Below, piece after piece: positions 10,820 through 20,974 of a stretch of DNA of 64,000 nt. Source of the stretch: Symsagittifera roscoffensis. Taxonomy: Eukaryota > Xenacoelomorpha > Acoela > Convolutidae. Position 1 is the stretch's first letter. Each line of letters opens with the position of its first letter. The position numbers were made by a program, and so were the translations under genes. The notes beneath the pieces are model-generated. The model ran no database searches and had not been told where the DNA came from. It saw nothing but the letters and a program-made list of their open reading frames with translations. The stretch is from NCBI RefSeq assembly GCF_963678635.1, contig NC_087068.1, positions 29,762,318 to 29,826,317 on the forward strand, read 5' to 3'.

Positions 10820-11250
10820 GTATGAAACGTAACAACTATCTACGACAATCACGGAAAGGAACTGAAGAAACTACTAAACACCGGCTTAGGAAATGAAAAC
10901 CAAGTATTTCTCAATATACAGGTGGATTCAGCAAGCCCTGTAAGCTTCCTTAAACAGAATGTGTTACACGAGTTGAAGTTACGAGACCCTTATGTGAAAA
11001 TTTATCCAGTGGATAAAACGACTAAAGAACTCTATTGCGGGCTTACGAACAATGCAATAAATATCACTGGAGAGGTAATCGTCCCAATTTTCTCAAATGG
11101 ATGGTCTCACAAGGAATGCCACTTCTTCTTAACTCAAGGTCATGAAAAAACATCTTGGGAAACGACAATTTACCAAAATTCGGAATCGAAGTTTCACAAA
11201 AACAATACACAACACTCACCAACAAGAGAACTTGTAAGTCTATCAATTCA
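10820..11250 (+). pseudogene. Retropepsin-like protease of the 6.6-kb gypsy element
   Basis: The active-site region reads VDSASPVSFL at about 10922-10951. Asp is retained, but Gly of the usual DSG/DTG triad is replaced by Ala. A conserved ILGND-type motif follows at about 11146-11160, split across two frames by a shift near 11150. This part would cleave the Gag-Pol polyprotein. Confidence 0.65.
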
Positions 11251-12320
11251 GTTACCTCATTTGACATAGATAATGAAATAGAAATGATTTCCAAAACCTT
11301 CAAACAATTATTCCTTCGGATTGGAAAGATAAAAAATCAAACAAAAATAACACAATTTCACGAACCACTAAAGCCAACTCAACTAAAAGGCAGGAGGGTC
11401 CCTTTACACTTACTGGATTCAGTAAAATCAGAATTATACAGACTTAAATCCGAAGGACACATCAAAAAATTAGAAAACTGTGACGAGGACAGATTTATTA
11501 GTCCGATAGTTATCACTTGTAAGAAAGACAAATCGATGAAGCTAGCTCCAGATTCAAAAATTATCAAAAAACAAATTTACAAGAACAAATATCAGATGCC
11601 CAATATACACGAATTAGTGGATAACGTAGCGGCTCAAATTTCAAACAATTCCGCCGGAGAAGTATGGTTTACAAATCTAGACCTAAAGAATGCATATAGT
11701 CAACTCTCGCTAGACAATTTTACTAGCAGCCAATGCAATTTTAGCCTAGTTGGCAGAGATATAACAGGCACTTATCAATTTTTAACCGGTTTTACGGCTT
11801 CGGCGATATGCCAAACGAGTTTCAAAGAGTCATGAACTCAACTCTGGGAAATATTCCTTTTACAAATTGTTATCTTGACGACATATTAGTCGCTTCCAAA
11901 GGAAGTTTTAACGATCACAAGAAAATTGTTTATAAAATTTTATCAACGCTAGATAGTTACAATTTCGCAGTTAAATGGTCAAAATGCAAATTCTTCCAAA
12001 ACTAAATCGAATGGCTTGGCTTTAAAATATCGAAAACCGGAATCGCCCCACTATTCGATAAAACCAAGGCAATCAAAGATATTCGAATTCCAAAGAATGT
12101 AAAAAAATTAAGATCATTCTTCGGGTCAACTAATCAGTACATTAAATTTGTACCAAATTTAGCATCCCTCGGAAGCCCGATTAGACCACTTTTAAACAAG
12201 AAGTCAATTTTTCTTTGGGATGAAGATCACTCAAAAGCATTCGATAAGATTAAATCAGAAATAGTAAATCTTACTGAAAACACCCACTTTGACGTAAAAA
12301 AGCCCACGTGAGTAAAAACC
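11155..12320 (+). pseudogene. pol: Reverse transcriptase of the 6.6-kb gypsy element, broken
   Basis: RT fingers and palm are recognisable: RRVPLHLLDSVKSELYRL (template-grip region), FTNLDLKNAYSQL (first catalytic Asp, about 11671-11706) and CYLDDILVASK, with YLDD at 11871-11882. Interruptions are a frameshift near 11800 just before the YLDD block, a TAA at 12003-12005 within the thumb, and a TGA at 12309-12311 at the start of RNase H where a Trp codon would be one change away. RT copies the element RNA to DNA in the particle. Confidence 0.88.
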
Positions 12321-13433
12321 GATGCTTCACATAATGTGTTAGGTGCATCCCTTGAACAACTCCATAAAAACGTTTGGAAAACAGTGTCATTTGCTTCAAG
12401 ATTTTTAAATCCTCATGAGTCCAAATATTCAACAAACGAATTAGAGTTATTAGGAGTTGTATGGGCGGTGGAACATTACAAAAATTATCTCTACGGCTCC
12501 GAGTTCGAAATTATTACCGACCACAAAGCTCTCCTTTCCGCTTTGTCATCTAATCACGGAAACAAAACGTACCATAGCCGATTGACAAGATGGGTAGATC
12601 GTCTTCTACCATTCAATTTTACTATCAAGCATTTAGCGGGAAAAGATATGGGTTTTACCGACTTAATTTCAAGAACTCCTTCGGGTAAAGCAATTCTCCC
12701 ATCACATTACGACGAAGAATTCGTAGTTGCAACTACCAAAAAAATATATAATGCACTCAATCCTTTGGATAATGAAAATCCATTACGTAATTCAATTACT
12801 TCAATTTCGGAAAATTCCCAGTACACGAAATTACGAAATCACGTAATAATTACAGCATTGAATTTCGTCAATTCTTCCATCTCAATCTGCAATCAAAAAC
12901 ACTATAGAACAGAATTTTGTAACTCTAAATGCATTCCTTCGGATTTCTCAAGCACCAATTCTACTAAAATCCTTCTATCAAATTCAGCCTTTATTTATTT
13001 TTTAATTCTTAACAGTAGTTTAATTAGTAATCCTTCGGATCTCAAACTTATAAATAGTGTAAATATGTCAAATAACCAAACTGTAGTAAATCCTTCCACT
13101 TCCGGGATACAGGTCTCTATTGATTTCCACATTTCCTCAGAGCACAAAAAGTTAGTAACTAAATTTCGAGAAAACCTCAAGTTACCTGAAAGATCTTTGG
13201 ATTTAAATACATTATTCAATGCAAAGTTGGTTGCTTTATTAACGGAAGATGATGAGATGTTAAACCCAATTGTGAAGGCTTTACAGAAAAAAGTAGAAAA
13301 CATCAACGCAAATTCCCGTTACTTACACCAATTTTCGAAAGACCTTCATGAATCTGACGGACTATTATATATGGATGGAAAATTGGTTATTCCGTTTACA
13401 CTTAGAAACGCCGTTTTAAACATTTTACATTAA
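12318..13433 (+). pseudogene. pol: RNase H and integrase N-terminus of the 6.6-kb gypsy element
   Basis: An open stretch of 365 codons. RNase H carboxylates are visible in KTDASHNVLGASLEQ (Asp codon 12321-12323), STNELELLGVVWAVE and IITDHKALLSAL. An HLAGKDMGFTDLISRT motif closes the domain as in other gypsy elements. The tail contains the start of the integrase zinc-binding region, ending at a TAA around 13431. The frame resumes at 13434 or later, so one stop codon separates it from the integrase core. Confidence 0.85.
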
Positions 13434-14591
13434 TCTCACCCTGGCCAATTCGGTATGAAATACCTGGCACAATATATTTGGTGGCTACATATAAACCGGC
13501 AAATTTACTTCCACGGGATTAATTGCACACAATGCACCCAAACCGGTAAGAATATAAAAAGCATCATACCAACTACACAAATTAGCGAACTTCCCACTTT
13601 ATTTGAACCTATCGAGGAATTAAACCTTGATTTTGCCGGCCCATTAGATAACAACTGGGGAAACAATAAATACATCTTATTATGTATAGACCATTTTTCA
13701 AAATTCCCATCAGCAAAAATTACCTCTTCAACGTCATCAAACACGGTAATCGAATTCCTTCAAGATTATTTTTATCTCCATGGGATTCTTAACTCTATTC
13801 GTGTTGACCACGCATCCTGTTTTACTAGTCAGGATTTTAAATTATTTTGTAATTCTCTTAATTTCAAATTAAGATTTTGTACAGTTGGGGACCATCGTTC
13901 TAACGGTCTTGTAGAAAAACTTGTTCATACTGTTAAAATCAAATTATTAGCAATGTCTTTAGAACAACAAAAACCTACATTACAAACTGCCATTTCGAAA
14001 ATCATTTGGAATTTACGATCTTCCTTTCAATCAAAAATAAAAAGCTCACCGTTCGAAACACACTTTAATAGAAAACCGAACACGATCTGGAAGCAATTGG
14101 CATCTAGTAAATTATCCGGTGGATTTTTAGACAAAGGGAAGTCGATCTTAAGCAGAGAAAGGGCCCTTGACTGGAATGCTGACGATCGGATAGAGGACGG
14201 ATACAAAGACTTTCTTGTACCGAAAAAGAACCAGTCACCATTGGAGAAAGGCTGCGACTCAGACCTTCCTACAACCTCAAAATCTTCATCTTCCCGAGTG
14301 TCCTTAAACAGTCCGTTTAAAGGTAATTTACTACGAAAAACCAACGGAAGTATAAACGGAAATCCCTTCTATAAACAACTAGGTCAGAAAATAAAAAACT
14401 CAACAAAATCCACGGTTGAACTATCCGACGGAAAAATCATTAGAAAATCGGACATCGCCATCCCAAAGTCTGAATCCTCTACAATCCGTTCATTCAAAGG
14501 AAATATCTCTTTTCCCTCTTTTTCTAACAGTGATTTACAAGTAGGTCCAAGAAAGACAAACAAAGCGAAGACACAAGAGACCAGACACTAA
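13434..14591 (+). CDS. pol: Integrase of the 6.6-kb gypsy element
   Basis: It carries the Cys pair of the HHCC domain (CTQCTQ near 13528-13545) and a complete D,D(35)E core: Asp at 13629-13631 (LDFAGP), Asp at 13806-13808 (VDHASCF) and Glu at 13914-13916 (GLVEKLVHT), with 35 residues between the last two. The C-terminal part is Ser/Lys-rich and ends at 14591. It would insert the cDNA with a 5-bp stagger, consistent with the observed duplication. This part is open, but the upstream stop makes the copy non-functional as a polyprotein. Confidence 0.88.
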   Translation, partial: SHPGQFGMKYLAQYIWWLHINRQIYFHGINCTQCTQTGKNIKSIIPTTQISELPTLFEPIEELNLDFAGPLDNNWGNNKYILLCIDHFSKFPSAKITSSTSSNTVIEFLQDYFYLHGILNSIRVDHASCFTSQDFKLFCNSLNFKLRFCTVGDHRSNGLVEKLVHTVKIKLLAMSLEQQKPTLQTAISKIIWNLRSSFQSKIKSSPFETHFNRKPNTIWKQLASSKLSGGFLDKGKSILSRERALDWNADDRIEDGYKDFLVPKKNQSPLEKGCDSDLPTTSKSSSSRVSLNSPFKGNLLRKTNGSINGNPFYKQLGQKIKNSTKSTVELSDGKIIRKSDIAIPKSESSTIRSFKGNISFPSFSNSDLQVGPRKTNKAKTQETRH

Positions 14592-15545
14592 GACAGGACG
14601 ACACATAGAGTCTTTCACCCCGGTCACCACCAGATCTAGAGGAACGAAACAGCGTACTAAATTCAACAAATCGAAGCGAAACCGAAATAAAGCCTCGACT
14701 TTGAACACAGGATACTTAGCAGGTGATAAATCCATGTTCATTCCGTCGGATACGTCGGAATTAGTGATTGGGAATGGATTGCGGGAGGTTTTCCATGCAG
14801 AGAAATGATAAGAAAACGCTTCCATTCAGATAACCTCATTTTTAACGAAGAACCTACTCCATCATTAGATCCTCAAACATATCGAACTAATATAAAATCC
14901 GAGATTTTAGACGAACAACTTCAATCTACAGATACAGCGAAATGCCCAATTAGTATAAAGCCAGCACCTCAAACTACCTCACACCCACCTGGCGAATCTT
15001 CTACCGCTACGACAAAAGAGGGCCCAAACACTCCTTCGGATTCAACAAAAGCTTTGGAAGGAGAAAATCCGGTGGAATTTCCAGTCTTTGAGATAGAGGA
15101 CTCCTCTAACGAAAGTGCAACTAGTGAGGAAAGACATCCTAAGGAAATCGCTATCACCGGTAACGAATTTTAATTAAGATGTTCAAGTCGAAATGTTGGT
15201 CCCCCACAATTCTATGGCAAGCGATATTACATAGATATTATAGACGAGTTTGAAAACCAACCAGGCTCCGCTAATAACCCTATATCTCTGGACGAGGGCG
15301 ACAGCTCGGGCTCCCCCACACTAACCTTCAGAGAGAATCCCTCGGAGAATCAGACCCACATTTGCGACACTCTACCGGAGGACCGTGCACCGGGCCCAGC
15401 GTACCCTCCATCTCCCGATCAATTCTCCATCGCCTCTACTGACGAATCCCTGAGAAATGCGGTGAATAGTTTCGACAACTACATCGACTTAGACAGTGAA
15501 ATTTTTAACGCTGAGCTAGAAAAACTCATGCAAGGGGACAGCTAA
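14592..15545 (+). pseudogene. Post-integrase disordered region of the 6.6-kb gypsy element
   Basis: Two open stretches (14805-15173 and about 15211-15545) encode acidic, Ser/Thr/Pro-rich sequence without recognisable domain, ending in LEKLMQGDS then TAA. No signal peptide or membrane segment is present, so this is not an envelope. It may be the C-terminus of Pol or a separate small ORF broken by shifts near 14592 and 15174. Confidence 0.5.
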
Positions 15546-15832
15546 ACTCAATCAAAAACTTGAAAACTCGCATTTAGTCATTATAATCGTACTAGTATTT
15601 CGTTTCAGCGCAGTTAGAGTTTACCTATTTATAACTAGGGATTATAATCCGCCGGAATTAGAAATTATATCATTCTTTCTAATTCAGTCATTCCTTCGGA
15701 GCACTAAAATTTCATTTGTTATATTGCGCAGTATTTAATTTTCAATCCTTGTTGGACTTCTCGAGAGGGAGAAAAAGGGTTAGATAACATGTTATGTATC
15801 ATGGCGCTTAGTACTTCAATTTTTTTCCCACT

Positions 15833-15840
15833 AAGGGGAA
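15833..15840 (+). promoter_or_regulatory. Polypurine tract
   Basis: AAGGGGAA lies immediately before the 3' LTR, the expected plus-strand primer site. Confidence 0.8.
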
Positions 15841-16054
15841 TGTTGCGAATCTTACCATTCGTCTTATTTCATTTAATTAGTCTTAAAGTTTCTTAACTGG
15901 TTAATTTAGATGTGACCTTGTTATCTTCATTCTCTCCGACGGAGAGAATGACCGCTCACTTTTTTAATGTTTTAATTTAGAGATTAATTCACTTTTTAAA
16001 CATATCTTATTTGTAACTAAGTAGAATTATCCGTAACAAAGAAACATTTTATCA
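15841..16054 (+). repeat. 3' LTR of the 6.6-kb gypsy element
   Basis: 214 bp, nearly identical to 9472-9686, ending TTTATCA. It is followed directly by the second aatgg target duplicate. Confidence 0.93.
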
Positions 16055-16059
16055 AATGG
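16055..16059. repeat. Target-site duplication, right (aatgg)
   Basis: Matches 9467-9471. Confidence 0.9.
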
Positions 16060-16700
16060 TCACGCCAAATGTTTTGTGCAAATCAATTTGGTCATGATAT
16101 ACAGAGTGTTTTACAAAATCGGCAAAAATTCAATTGGCTATCACTTTCAACCGGAATTAGTATTGTGTATGAGTTTTTTTCATAAAAGAGATAAGGAAAC
16201 AATACTTTGTGTGAGCCACTTTTGCAATTTTTGAAAGTGGTTTCTCCCAGACTGGCAACATAACACGCTCCGCATATATAGTGAAACAGTGGCCTTCAGA
16301 ACGTCAATTTTTGAGATCAAGCTACTGCTTTTTTTTCAACTATCTGGCTTATCTCGGCGATACTTGAGGGATCAACTAAAGAAAATTAGACTTCCGCAAA
16401 ATACAATTAGCAGGTGAAACTTTGTTTTGTTTTTACAAAATCTTTGACGGTCTGAATATGAGATTTTTCTCACCCTACGCAGGCCTTCTTTTGTTGATTT
16501 ACTTGAAATATTAACCAAATAACTACTAATAGTCATCAATTTTTCTGCAGAAAAATGTTTGTTTTTACGTACATTTTCGTACATTAGGGAGAAGCTGATT
16601 GAAACTTTTTGCAAGTTCTCCGAAAATTGTGATGAGAATACTTATATTTTTGACGTCCAGATATGTTAAACTTGATAAAGTGTTGAGGCATAACAACATC
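16060..16700. repeat. Old duplicated repeat, copy 2, right part
   Basis: Continues the repeat interrupted at 9471. CACGCCAAATGTTTTGTGCA here aligns with the CTCGCCAATTGTTTTGTGCA region at 8130 in copy 1, and similarity extends to the KFNISGR-coding block. Confidence 0.65.
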
Positions 16701-16952
16701 CGGTAAATTTATTGGGACCTTTGATCCGGGAAACGATTCCACGATGAATTTCAAACAACGCTTTGTTGGTTGATTTTCAGTCACTAAAACCTTTATTCTA
16801 GCGTTTTTTGTTTCATTTTTTGAAGGTTCAATCCAACATTCCACTGCGTTTTTTGTATTGTTTCTTTCGTCTGTCAATGTTTTCGATGTTGTCTTTCGTA
16901 GCTTCGACCAGATTTGACCCTTCAAGTAAGGCAACACAGTAGACCTTATCAC
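16372..16952 (-). pseudogene. Decayed minus-strand gene in repeat copy 2
   Basis: Two overlapping minus-strand frames, 16952-16584 (122 codons) and 16614-16372 (80 codons). The first ends with KFNISGRQKYKYSHHNFRR and the second begins with NVRKNKHFSAEKL-type sequence, both matching the single frame in copy 1 (8791-8474). The frame change lies near 16600. The upstream part contains a CWIEPSKNETKNA segment not seen in copy 1. Family not recognised. Confidence 0.4.
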
Positions 16953-17273
16953 TCATGATCATGTGGGCTTCTTTCAGCTCAGCTCAATGTCGTCTCAACC
17001 TCTTTAAGTATTCGTCCAATTTCTTTTCAGGTACTTTCTCGCACCTACTCCCTTGTGGGTAAATTTGGGCTAACTTCAAAAACGAGGATGCGGTTATACT
17101 CCTCCAGTAATTAAATTAAACACACAAATGCAATTTCTGAAATGATTTATTTCCTGCTCAGCGTTACCACAACTCTATTCATTCCTGGATTCGTGAAGTC
17201 GATCAATACCACATTTTGCGCCTGCATTGTTTCAAGCTTCTAGAAGCACTCACTCAACTAGTTAAGACTTTAT
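16953..17273. other. Intergenic, no gene supported
   Basis: A short minus-strand stretch around 17146-17226 could encode about 26 residues (MQAQNVVLIDFTNPGMNRVV...), which may be an exon remnant, but nothing around it supports a gene. Confidence 0.35.
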
Positions 17274-17666
17274 TGTTCCGACTTTATTGTTCCGATACGA
17301 AAGTAACGGAATATTTGTGCTCGGGGTGGGTTTTTTTTTCTTCAGAGAAATTTCGACTTTTTAACTAGCCATTTTTGACGGAATTTTTTTTATATCATTC
17401 GAAAGCTATTGTTGTCTTGAGCTCAAATTTGAAAAGATATTTCACCTGTGATCATTTTTCGTAAAGTTATGGGGGTTTAAATCTCTCTTTTTGTACTTTA
17501 TATGGCGTGTGGGGGGATGATTTTCATTTAAAAAAATCCAAATTTTAGAAAAAAAAATTTTCATTTTATTTTATTACATTTAATTTTTTGATGTTATTAC
17601 TGCTCCATAAAACCTTAAAAGGCAGTCGGAACATTCAGGGTTTCGCCCTGATACGAGCAGTCTTGT
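17274..17666 (+). mobile_element. Helentron-like element, copy 2, internally deleted
   Basis: Same termini as the other copies (TGTTCCGACTT start, CAGGGTTTCGCCCTG hairpin, CAGTCTTGT end), but about 150 bp of the interior is missing, including the ACGCGCGATATA palindromic block. The 5' end contains a small duplication, TTGTTCCG repeated after GACTTTA, that interrupts the terminal hairpin. Confidence 0.72.
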
Positions 17667-18129
17667 TTCATTTATGAAGTTCCTCGATTTTATCCAACTT
17701 AAATACCAGCACATTCACATATGACCTTTTTCTTACTACTTTGACTTCCTTTCTTTTGTTTCAAACTAAGTTCAGTTTCTTTAGTATTTGTCTCAGTTTA
17801 AGTCTCTACTATTTCATTTCGGTAATTTAATTTTCTCCTTACGCTTTCTCCAGTTATACGTGTTTGTTTTTTCAGCAATAATGACTTGTCTACGCGGTCG
17901 GCGTGTCTTTGTCGTTTTCTTCTCGTACTTTTTTGCTCGATCTCTCTGTTGTCATGGCCATATCCATTTGCTCTGTCTGTTCTTCTTCTTGACCTGCACT
18001 CTCCTTCACTTCTATTGACCCCTCCTTGATTATCCTCAACTTCTCATAACCCTTACATTATCCAAAGTTTTTTCTTTCTTGCTGTTCTCACCTTTGTTAA
18101 CCTCCTGCTACCTTATTGAAAGTTCATTT
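17667..18129. other. Intergenic, pyrimidine-rich on the plus strand
   Basis: Strong strand asymmetry: the plus strand is C/T-rich. The minus strand would read as Lys/Arg/Glu-rich peptides in two frames, but no start, motif or conservation supports a gene. The plus-strand frame 17788-18018 is hydrophobic and likely incidental. Confidence 0.4.
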
Positions 18130-18296
18130 GAATTATAACTGTGCAAAATTTGAGTTCACTGGATAATGGTTTCACTCATTCAAGAATTGTATTTAAGAAT
18201 CTTTTCACATCAAATTCACTCTCTAAACGTGGCCGCTGCCATTATTTCTTCATCAGATTCATCATTCAACATTTTATGCAAGGTAAAATTTCGAAG
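18130..18296 (+). repeat. 167-bp segment repeated inside the 3' end of copy B
   Basis: 166 of 167 bases match 37064-37230. Here it lies 537 bp upstream of the copy B 5' LTR. At the other site it is fused directly to the 3' LTR, from LTR position 41 onward. Confidence 0.9.
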
Positions 18297-18829
18297 TTTT
18301 AAATGGTAGGTTTAATGGTCAATTTGAAAAGCAACAAATTGGAGCATGAAAAATGTTAGCGAAAAAAAACATGGCAACTCAAATACCTTCTGAAATTCAC
18401 TGATTCGATCTATGGGCGAAAACATTAGGAACACAATCACAAAATCTCCTTCAAGGCTTGAAAGGTCCACAAACCTGTCAATTAGAATCGTCAATTTTCT
18501 CAATCAAGTTGTTTGGGATGCTATAAGTTATTACTATCATTCACGTAGTTACAAGTCTTTTTGTTTAAGCCGCCCAAATAAAGTTTTAAAGCATGCTACT
18601 ATAATGGTGACGGGAAACTGTTTTTACAATTACTTGCCGTTTTTTTTCGATTTTCATTTGATTATTACGCTGTTTTTATCTATCGCGGACCTTTTTCCGG
18701 GTATTGTTGAATTCGCAAGCATTCAATTAATCACCTGCAAATAACTTTACAATTCACAATAGGGGGAGTGGAAAATTGCCCAATTTTTGTTAAATAATAC
18801 AAAAATATTGGGACCAAAAAACAATGATT
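18297..18829. other. Flank upstream of copy B, no gene supported
   Basis: One open frame (18412-18744, 110 codons) has no recognisable motif. This interval is absent from the otherwise matching arrangement at the 3' end of copy B. Confidence 0.4.
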
Positions 18830-18833
18830 GCTC
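18830..18833. repeat. Target-site duplication of copy B, left (gctc)
   Basis: Identical to 37599-37602, immediately after the 3' LTR. Confidence 0.75.
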
Positions 18834-19243
18834 TGTAACCTGATCTAAACTATATTTTATGATTGGATAAATTAGATATTTTACCACTGTAAAGTATTTA
18901 ATATAAACCAATCATGATCCATCTAACCAACAACCCACTTATTTGTAAGTGCTGAAATTACTTGTAATTTCAGCACCAGAGAGATTTGAATTTAACTTAG
19001 AAATTAGTTGCCTCTCCAAGTGAACTTCAGCTGCCGCAACAAACCAGTATACCCTAGATCTATTGAGCCTAGCAGAGACTAGTTAAACACCCTGAGACTA
19101 GAAAGTATAAGAGTAAGATTAGGATCGGTATTAGACTAAGAAGTTGCACGAATCTATCCGGCCGAAAATAAGATAGCGTGACGAGCAGACGGTGTACCCT
19201 ATCCGAAATTACTCTATGAGTTAACCACATCGGTTTTAATTCA
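18834..19243 (+). repeat. 5' LTR of copy B
   Basis: 410 bp, starting TGTAACCTG and ending TTAATTCA. It contains two overlapping stem-loops at 18936-18951 and 18949-18976. It is the same length as the copy C LTR. Confidence 0.92.
18936..18976 (+). promoter_or_regulatory. Conserved, covarying stem-loop pair in the LTR
   Basis: CACTTA/TAAGTG encloses TTTG (18936-18951). GTGCTGAAATTAC pairs perfectly with GTAATTTCAGCAC around TT (18949-18976). The two share GTG, so they cannot both form fully. In copy A the second stem reads GTGTTGAAACTAC/GTAGTTTCAACAC, so two pairs changed on both sides and pairing is kept. This is likely an RNA structure, for example in R, a packaging signal or a transcription-end signal. 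Confidence 0.7.
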
Positions 19244-19245
19244 TC

Positions 19246-19262
19246 TGGTGCGACCATAAGTC
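19246..19262 (+). promoter_or_regulatory. Primer binding site of copy B
   Basis: TGGTGCGACCATAAGTC begins two bases after the LTR. The matching tRNA 3' end would read GGTCGCACCA. I could not identify the tRNA. Confidence 0.65.
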
Positions 19263-20506
19263 TCGAACAAGACCTTAATAGCTTAGAATTAACCGAAAAT
19301 AGATTAGAATTTAGACAAAACATTTTAAAAATGTTATACGACGATAATTTAATCGAAATGTCTCTACGACTCAATAGATCAGAGCCGATATTCCGAACGA
19401 TAACAGAACTACCCGGAATCGTAAGAAGACCTCGAACCAGAGACGACATACGACAAAGTAGAAACTTACCATATAGTTATATGATAGTACGGCAAAAGCC
19501 AACACAAACTTTTATATTTAGAATCTTATTAGCAATGAATTTAGATTTTTATTTGCAAACATAAAATCTTGAAGTCAATCTTCATGATCATTTCAGGCGC
19601 TAAACAAAATTATTAATATACAATTACGATTGATAAAAAGATTTCAGATCGTTTTCTTAAATTCTGCAGTATTATATAAAACATGTTTGGAAAATATTTA
19701 TTGAAAATCAAAACAAAAATTAGTAGCATGACAATAAATTATTAGTAATCATAAAATCATCTGTTGTCCCAGCTTCATCGCCTAAACATAACAGCAATCA
19801 TAATAAGCAAACATAATAAGCTCACTAATATCATTAAAAAACTAAATCTTTTTCTTTAACAAATTTAAACCATTTTAAACTTAAATTCACTTAATTTTAA
19901 AATCAGATCATCAAGGCTTATCCTTGGATCTTAATTAATTTTCCATTTCACTAAATTTAAAACTTGATCATCAAGGCCTATCCTTGGATCAAAAAGAACA
20001 ATTTTGTTCTCCCCCACCCACTTAGCAAGTGTCTAACGACCTCAAACGTCGATTCACTATCCAACCCTTCCAAAAAACCCAAGACTAATAGAAATTTTCC
20101 AACAAAACTAACCATTCAAATTAGGATAAACAGTGAAGAACTTCGGTTATTCATCCTTCACTTGAACCCTCCTCTTACCAGACCCAGAATAAATCTTAGA
20201 CTTAGTAAGTTTAAAATAGTATCTAACGAACTACTCGCGTTCTAATTATACCTGAACCTTGTGGATCGACTTACTATTCTCCAACCCTCGAACACAATCA
20301 CTACCCCTAAGTAAGATTAAGTAAGTTAACACCTTAGCTTGTATTAGCCACGAGAAAGTAAAAAATCATTCTTCGGAATCGATATACTTTTCTCTCCAAC
20401 CCTAAATACATAGACCCAGGTTAAGCTAACCAAAAATTGTAAGGACTAACAGTTTAAGAAAGTAGACATCATCTAACAACTTTTTGCATCCCTCATCCTA
20501 AAACTT
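19263..20506 (+). other. 5' leader of copy B
   Basis: A 1.2-kb A-rich leader. It contains a 77-codon frame starting with a true ATG (19331-19564), Arg-rich and of unknown role, and a frame at 19964-20245 without recognisable features. Two copies of a GATCATCAAGG...CCTTGGATC stem-loop lie at 19906-19930 and 19966-19990. These are good candidates for a packaging or dimerisation signal, by position only. Confidence 0.55.
19906..19990 (+). repeat. Twin stem-loops in the leader
   Basis: GATCATCAAGGCTTATCCTTG and GATCATCAAGGCCTATCCTTG are near-identical 25-base units 60 bases apart. In each, ATCAAGG can pair with CCTTGGAT around a short loop. Confidence 0.6.
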
Positions 20507-20974
20507 ATGTCATTCAAAAATCTAGGAAATAAACAAACAATCGTTTTACACAACTGTGAAATAGATAACAAAAAATACGATCTTGTAATCACACCTCATA
20601 CACAAACAGTTGGATATATCAGAACAAAACGACTAACAATAAAAAGAAAAATAATAAACAAACAAAGACAAATCACACGAAAAAGATTTGCCAAAAATAG
20701 AAACGCATTTTCAGAATCAGAAGCCAGCAATTTAGATGAACTCTATAAATTAAAAGAATCGATTGATAAAAATTGTCCCATTCACGATCAATTATATTTT
20801 TTTGACTCAGAATCAACTTCAAATTCATCAAAAAGAGGAAAAAGAAGAATAAAAAAGCAATATAAACACAAACCAGTACACTTATATAATTGGAATCAAC
20901 CAATCAGACACATCGATAGTTATATATTAACAGTCATTAAACGAAAAAATGAGCCACAGCCACACTCAAAGTGA
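20507..20974 (+). CDS. Small basic ORF upstream of gag, unknown function
   Basis: 155 codons from an ATG at 20507, rich in Lys, Arg, Asn and Gln, with a very basic stretch at about residues 40-70 (KRLTIKRKIINKQ) and another near 100-120 (KRGKRRIKKQYK). No membrane segment or known motif is seen. It overlaps the next frame by 26 bases, whose ATG sits in an A-rich run. It could be a nucleic-acid-binding accessory protein or the N-terminal part of Gag joined by frameshifting. Copy C does not reach this far within the window, so conservation cannot be judged. Confidence 0.45.
   Translation: MSFKNLGNKQTIVLHNCEIDNKKYDLVITPHTQTVGYIRTKRLTIKRKIINKQRQITRKRFAKNRNAFSESEASNLDELYKLKESIDKNCPIHDQLYFFDSESTSNSSKRGKRRIKKQYKHKPVHLYNWNQPIRHIDSYILTVIKRKNEPQPHSK

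Larger units (their letters stand above)
9472..16054 (+). mobile_element. Ty3/gypsy LTR retrotransposon, 6.6 kb, complete but inactivated
   Basis: Bounded by LTRs at 9472-9686 and 15841-16054, with a perfect 5-bp target duplication aatgg at 9467-9471 and 16055-16059. The order is gag (CCHC), protease, RT, RNase H, integrase, which is the Ty3/gypsy order, followed by a disordered acidic C-terminal region. The two LTRs differ at only about half a dozen positions, so the insertion is moderately young, yet the frame is interrupted by several stops and frameshifts. It is unrelated in sequence to the giant element. Confidence 0.95.

Noticed and set aside
18412-18744. A 110-codon host gene upstream of copy B
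   Set aside because: No motif, no conserved neighbour, and it lies in AT-rich flank with ordinary chance-length frames.
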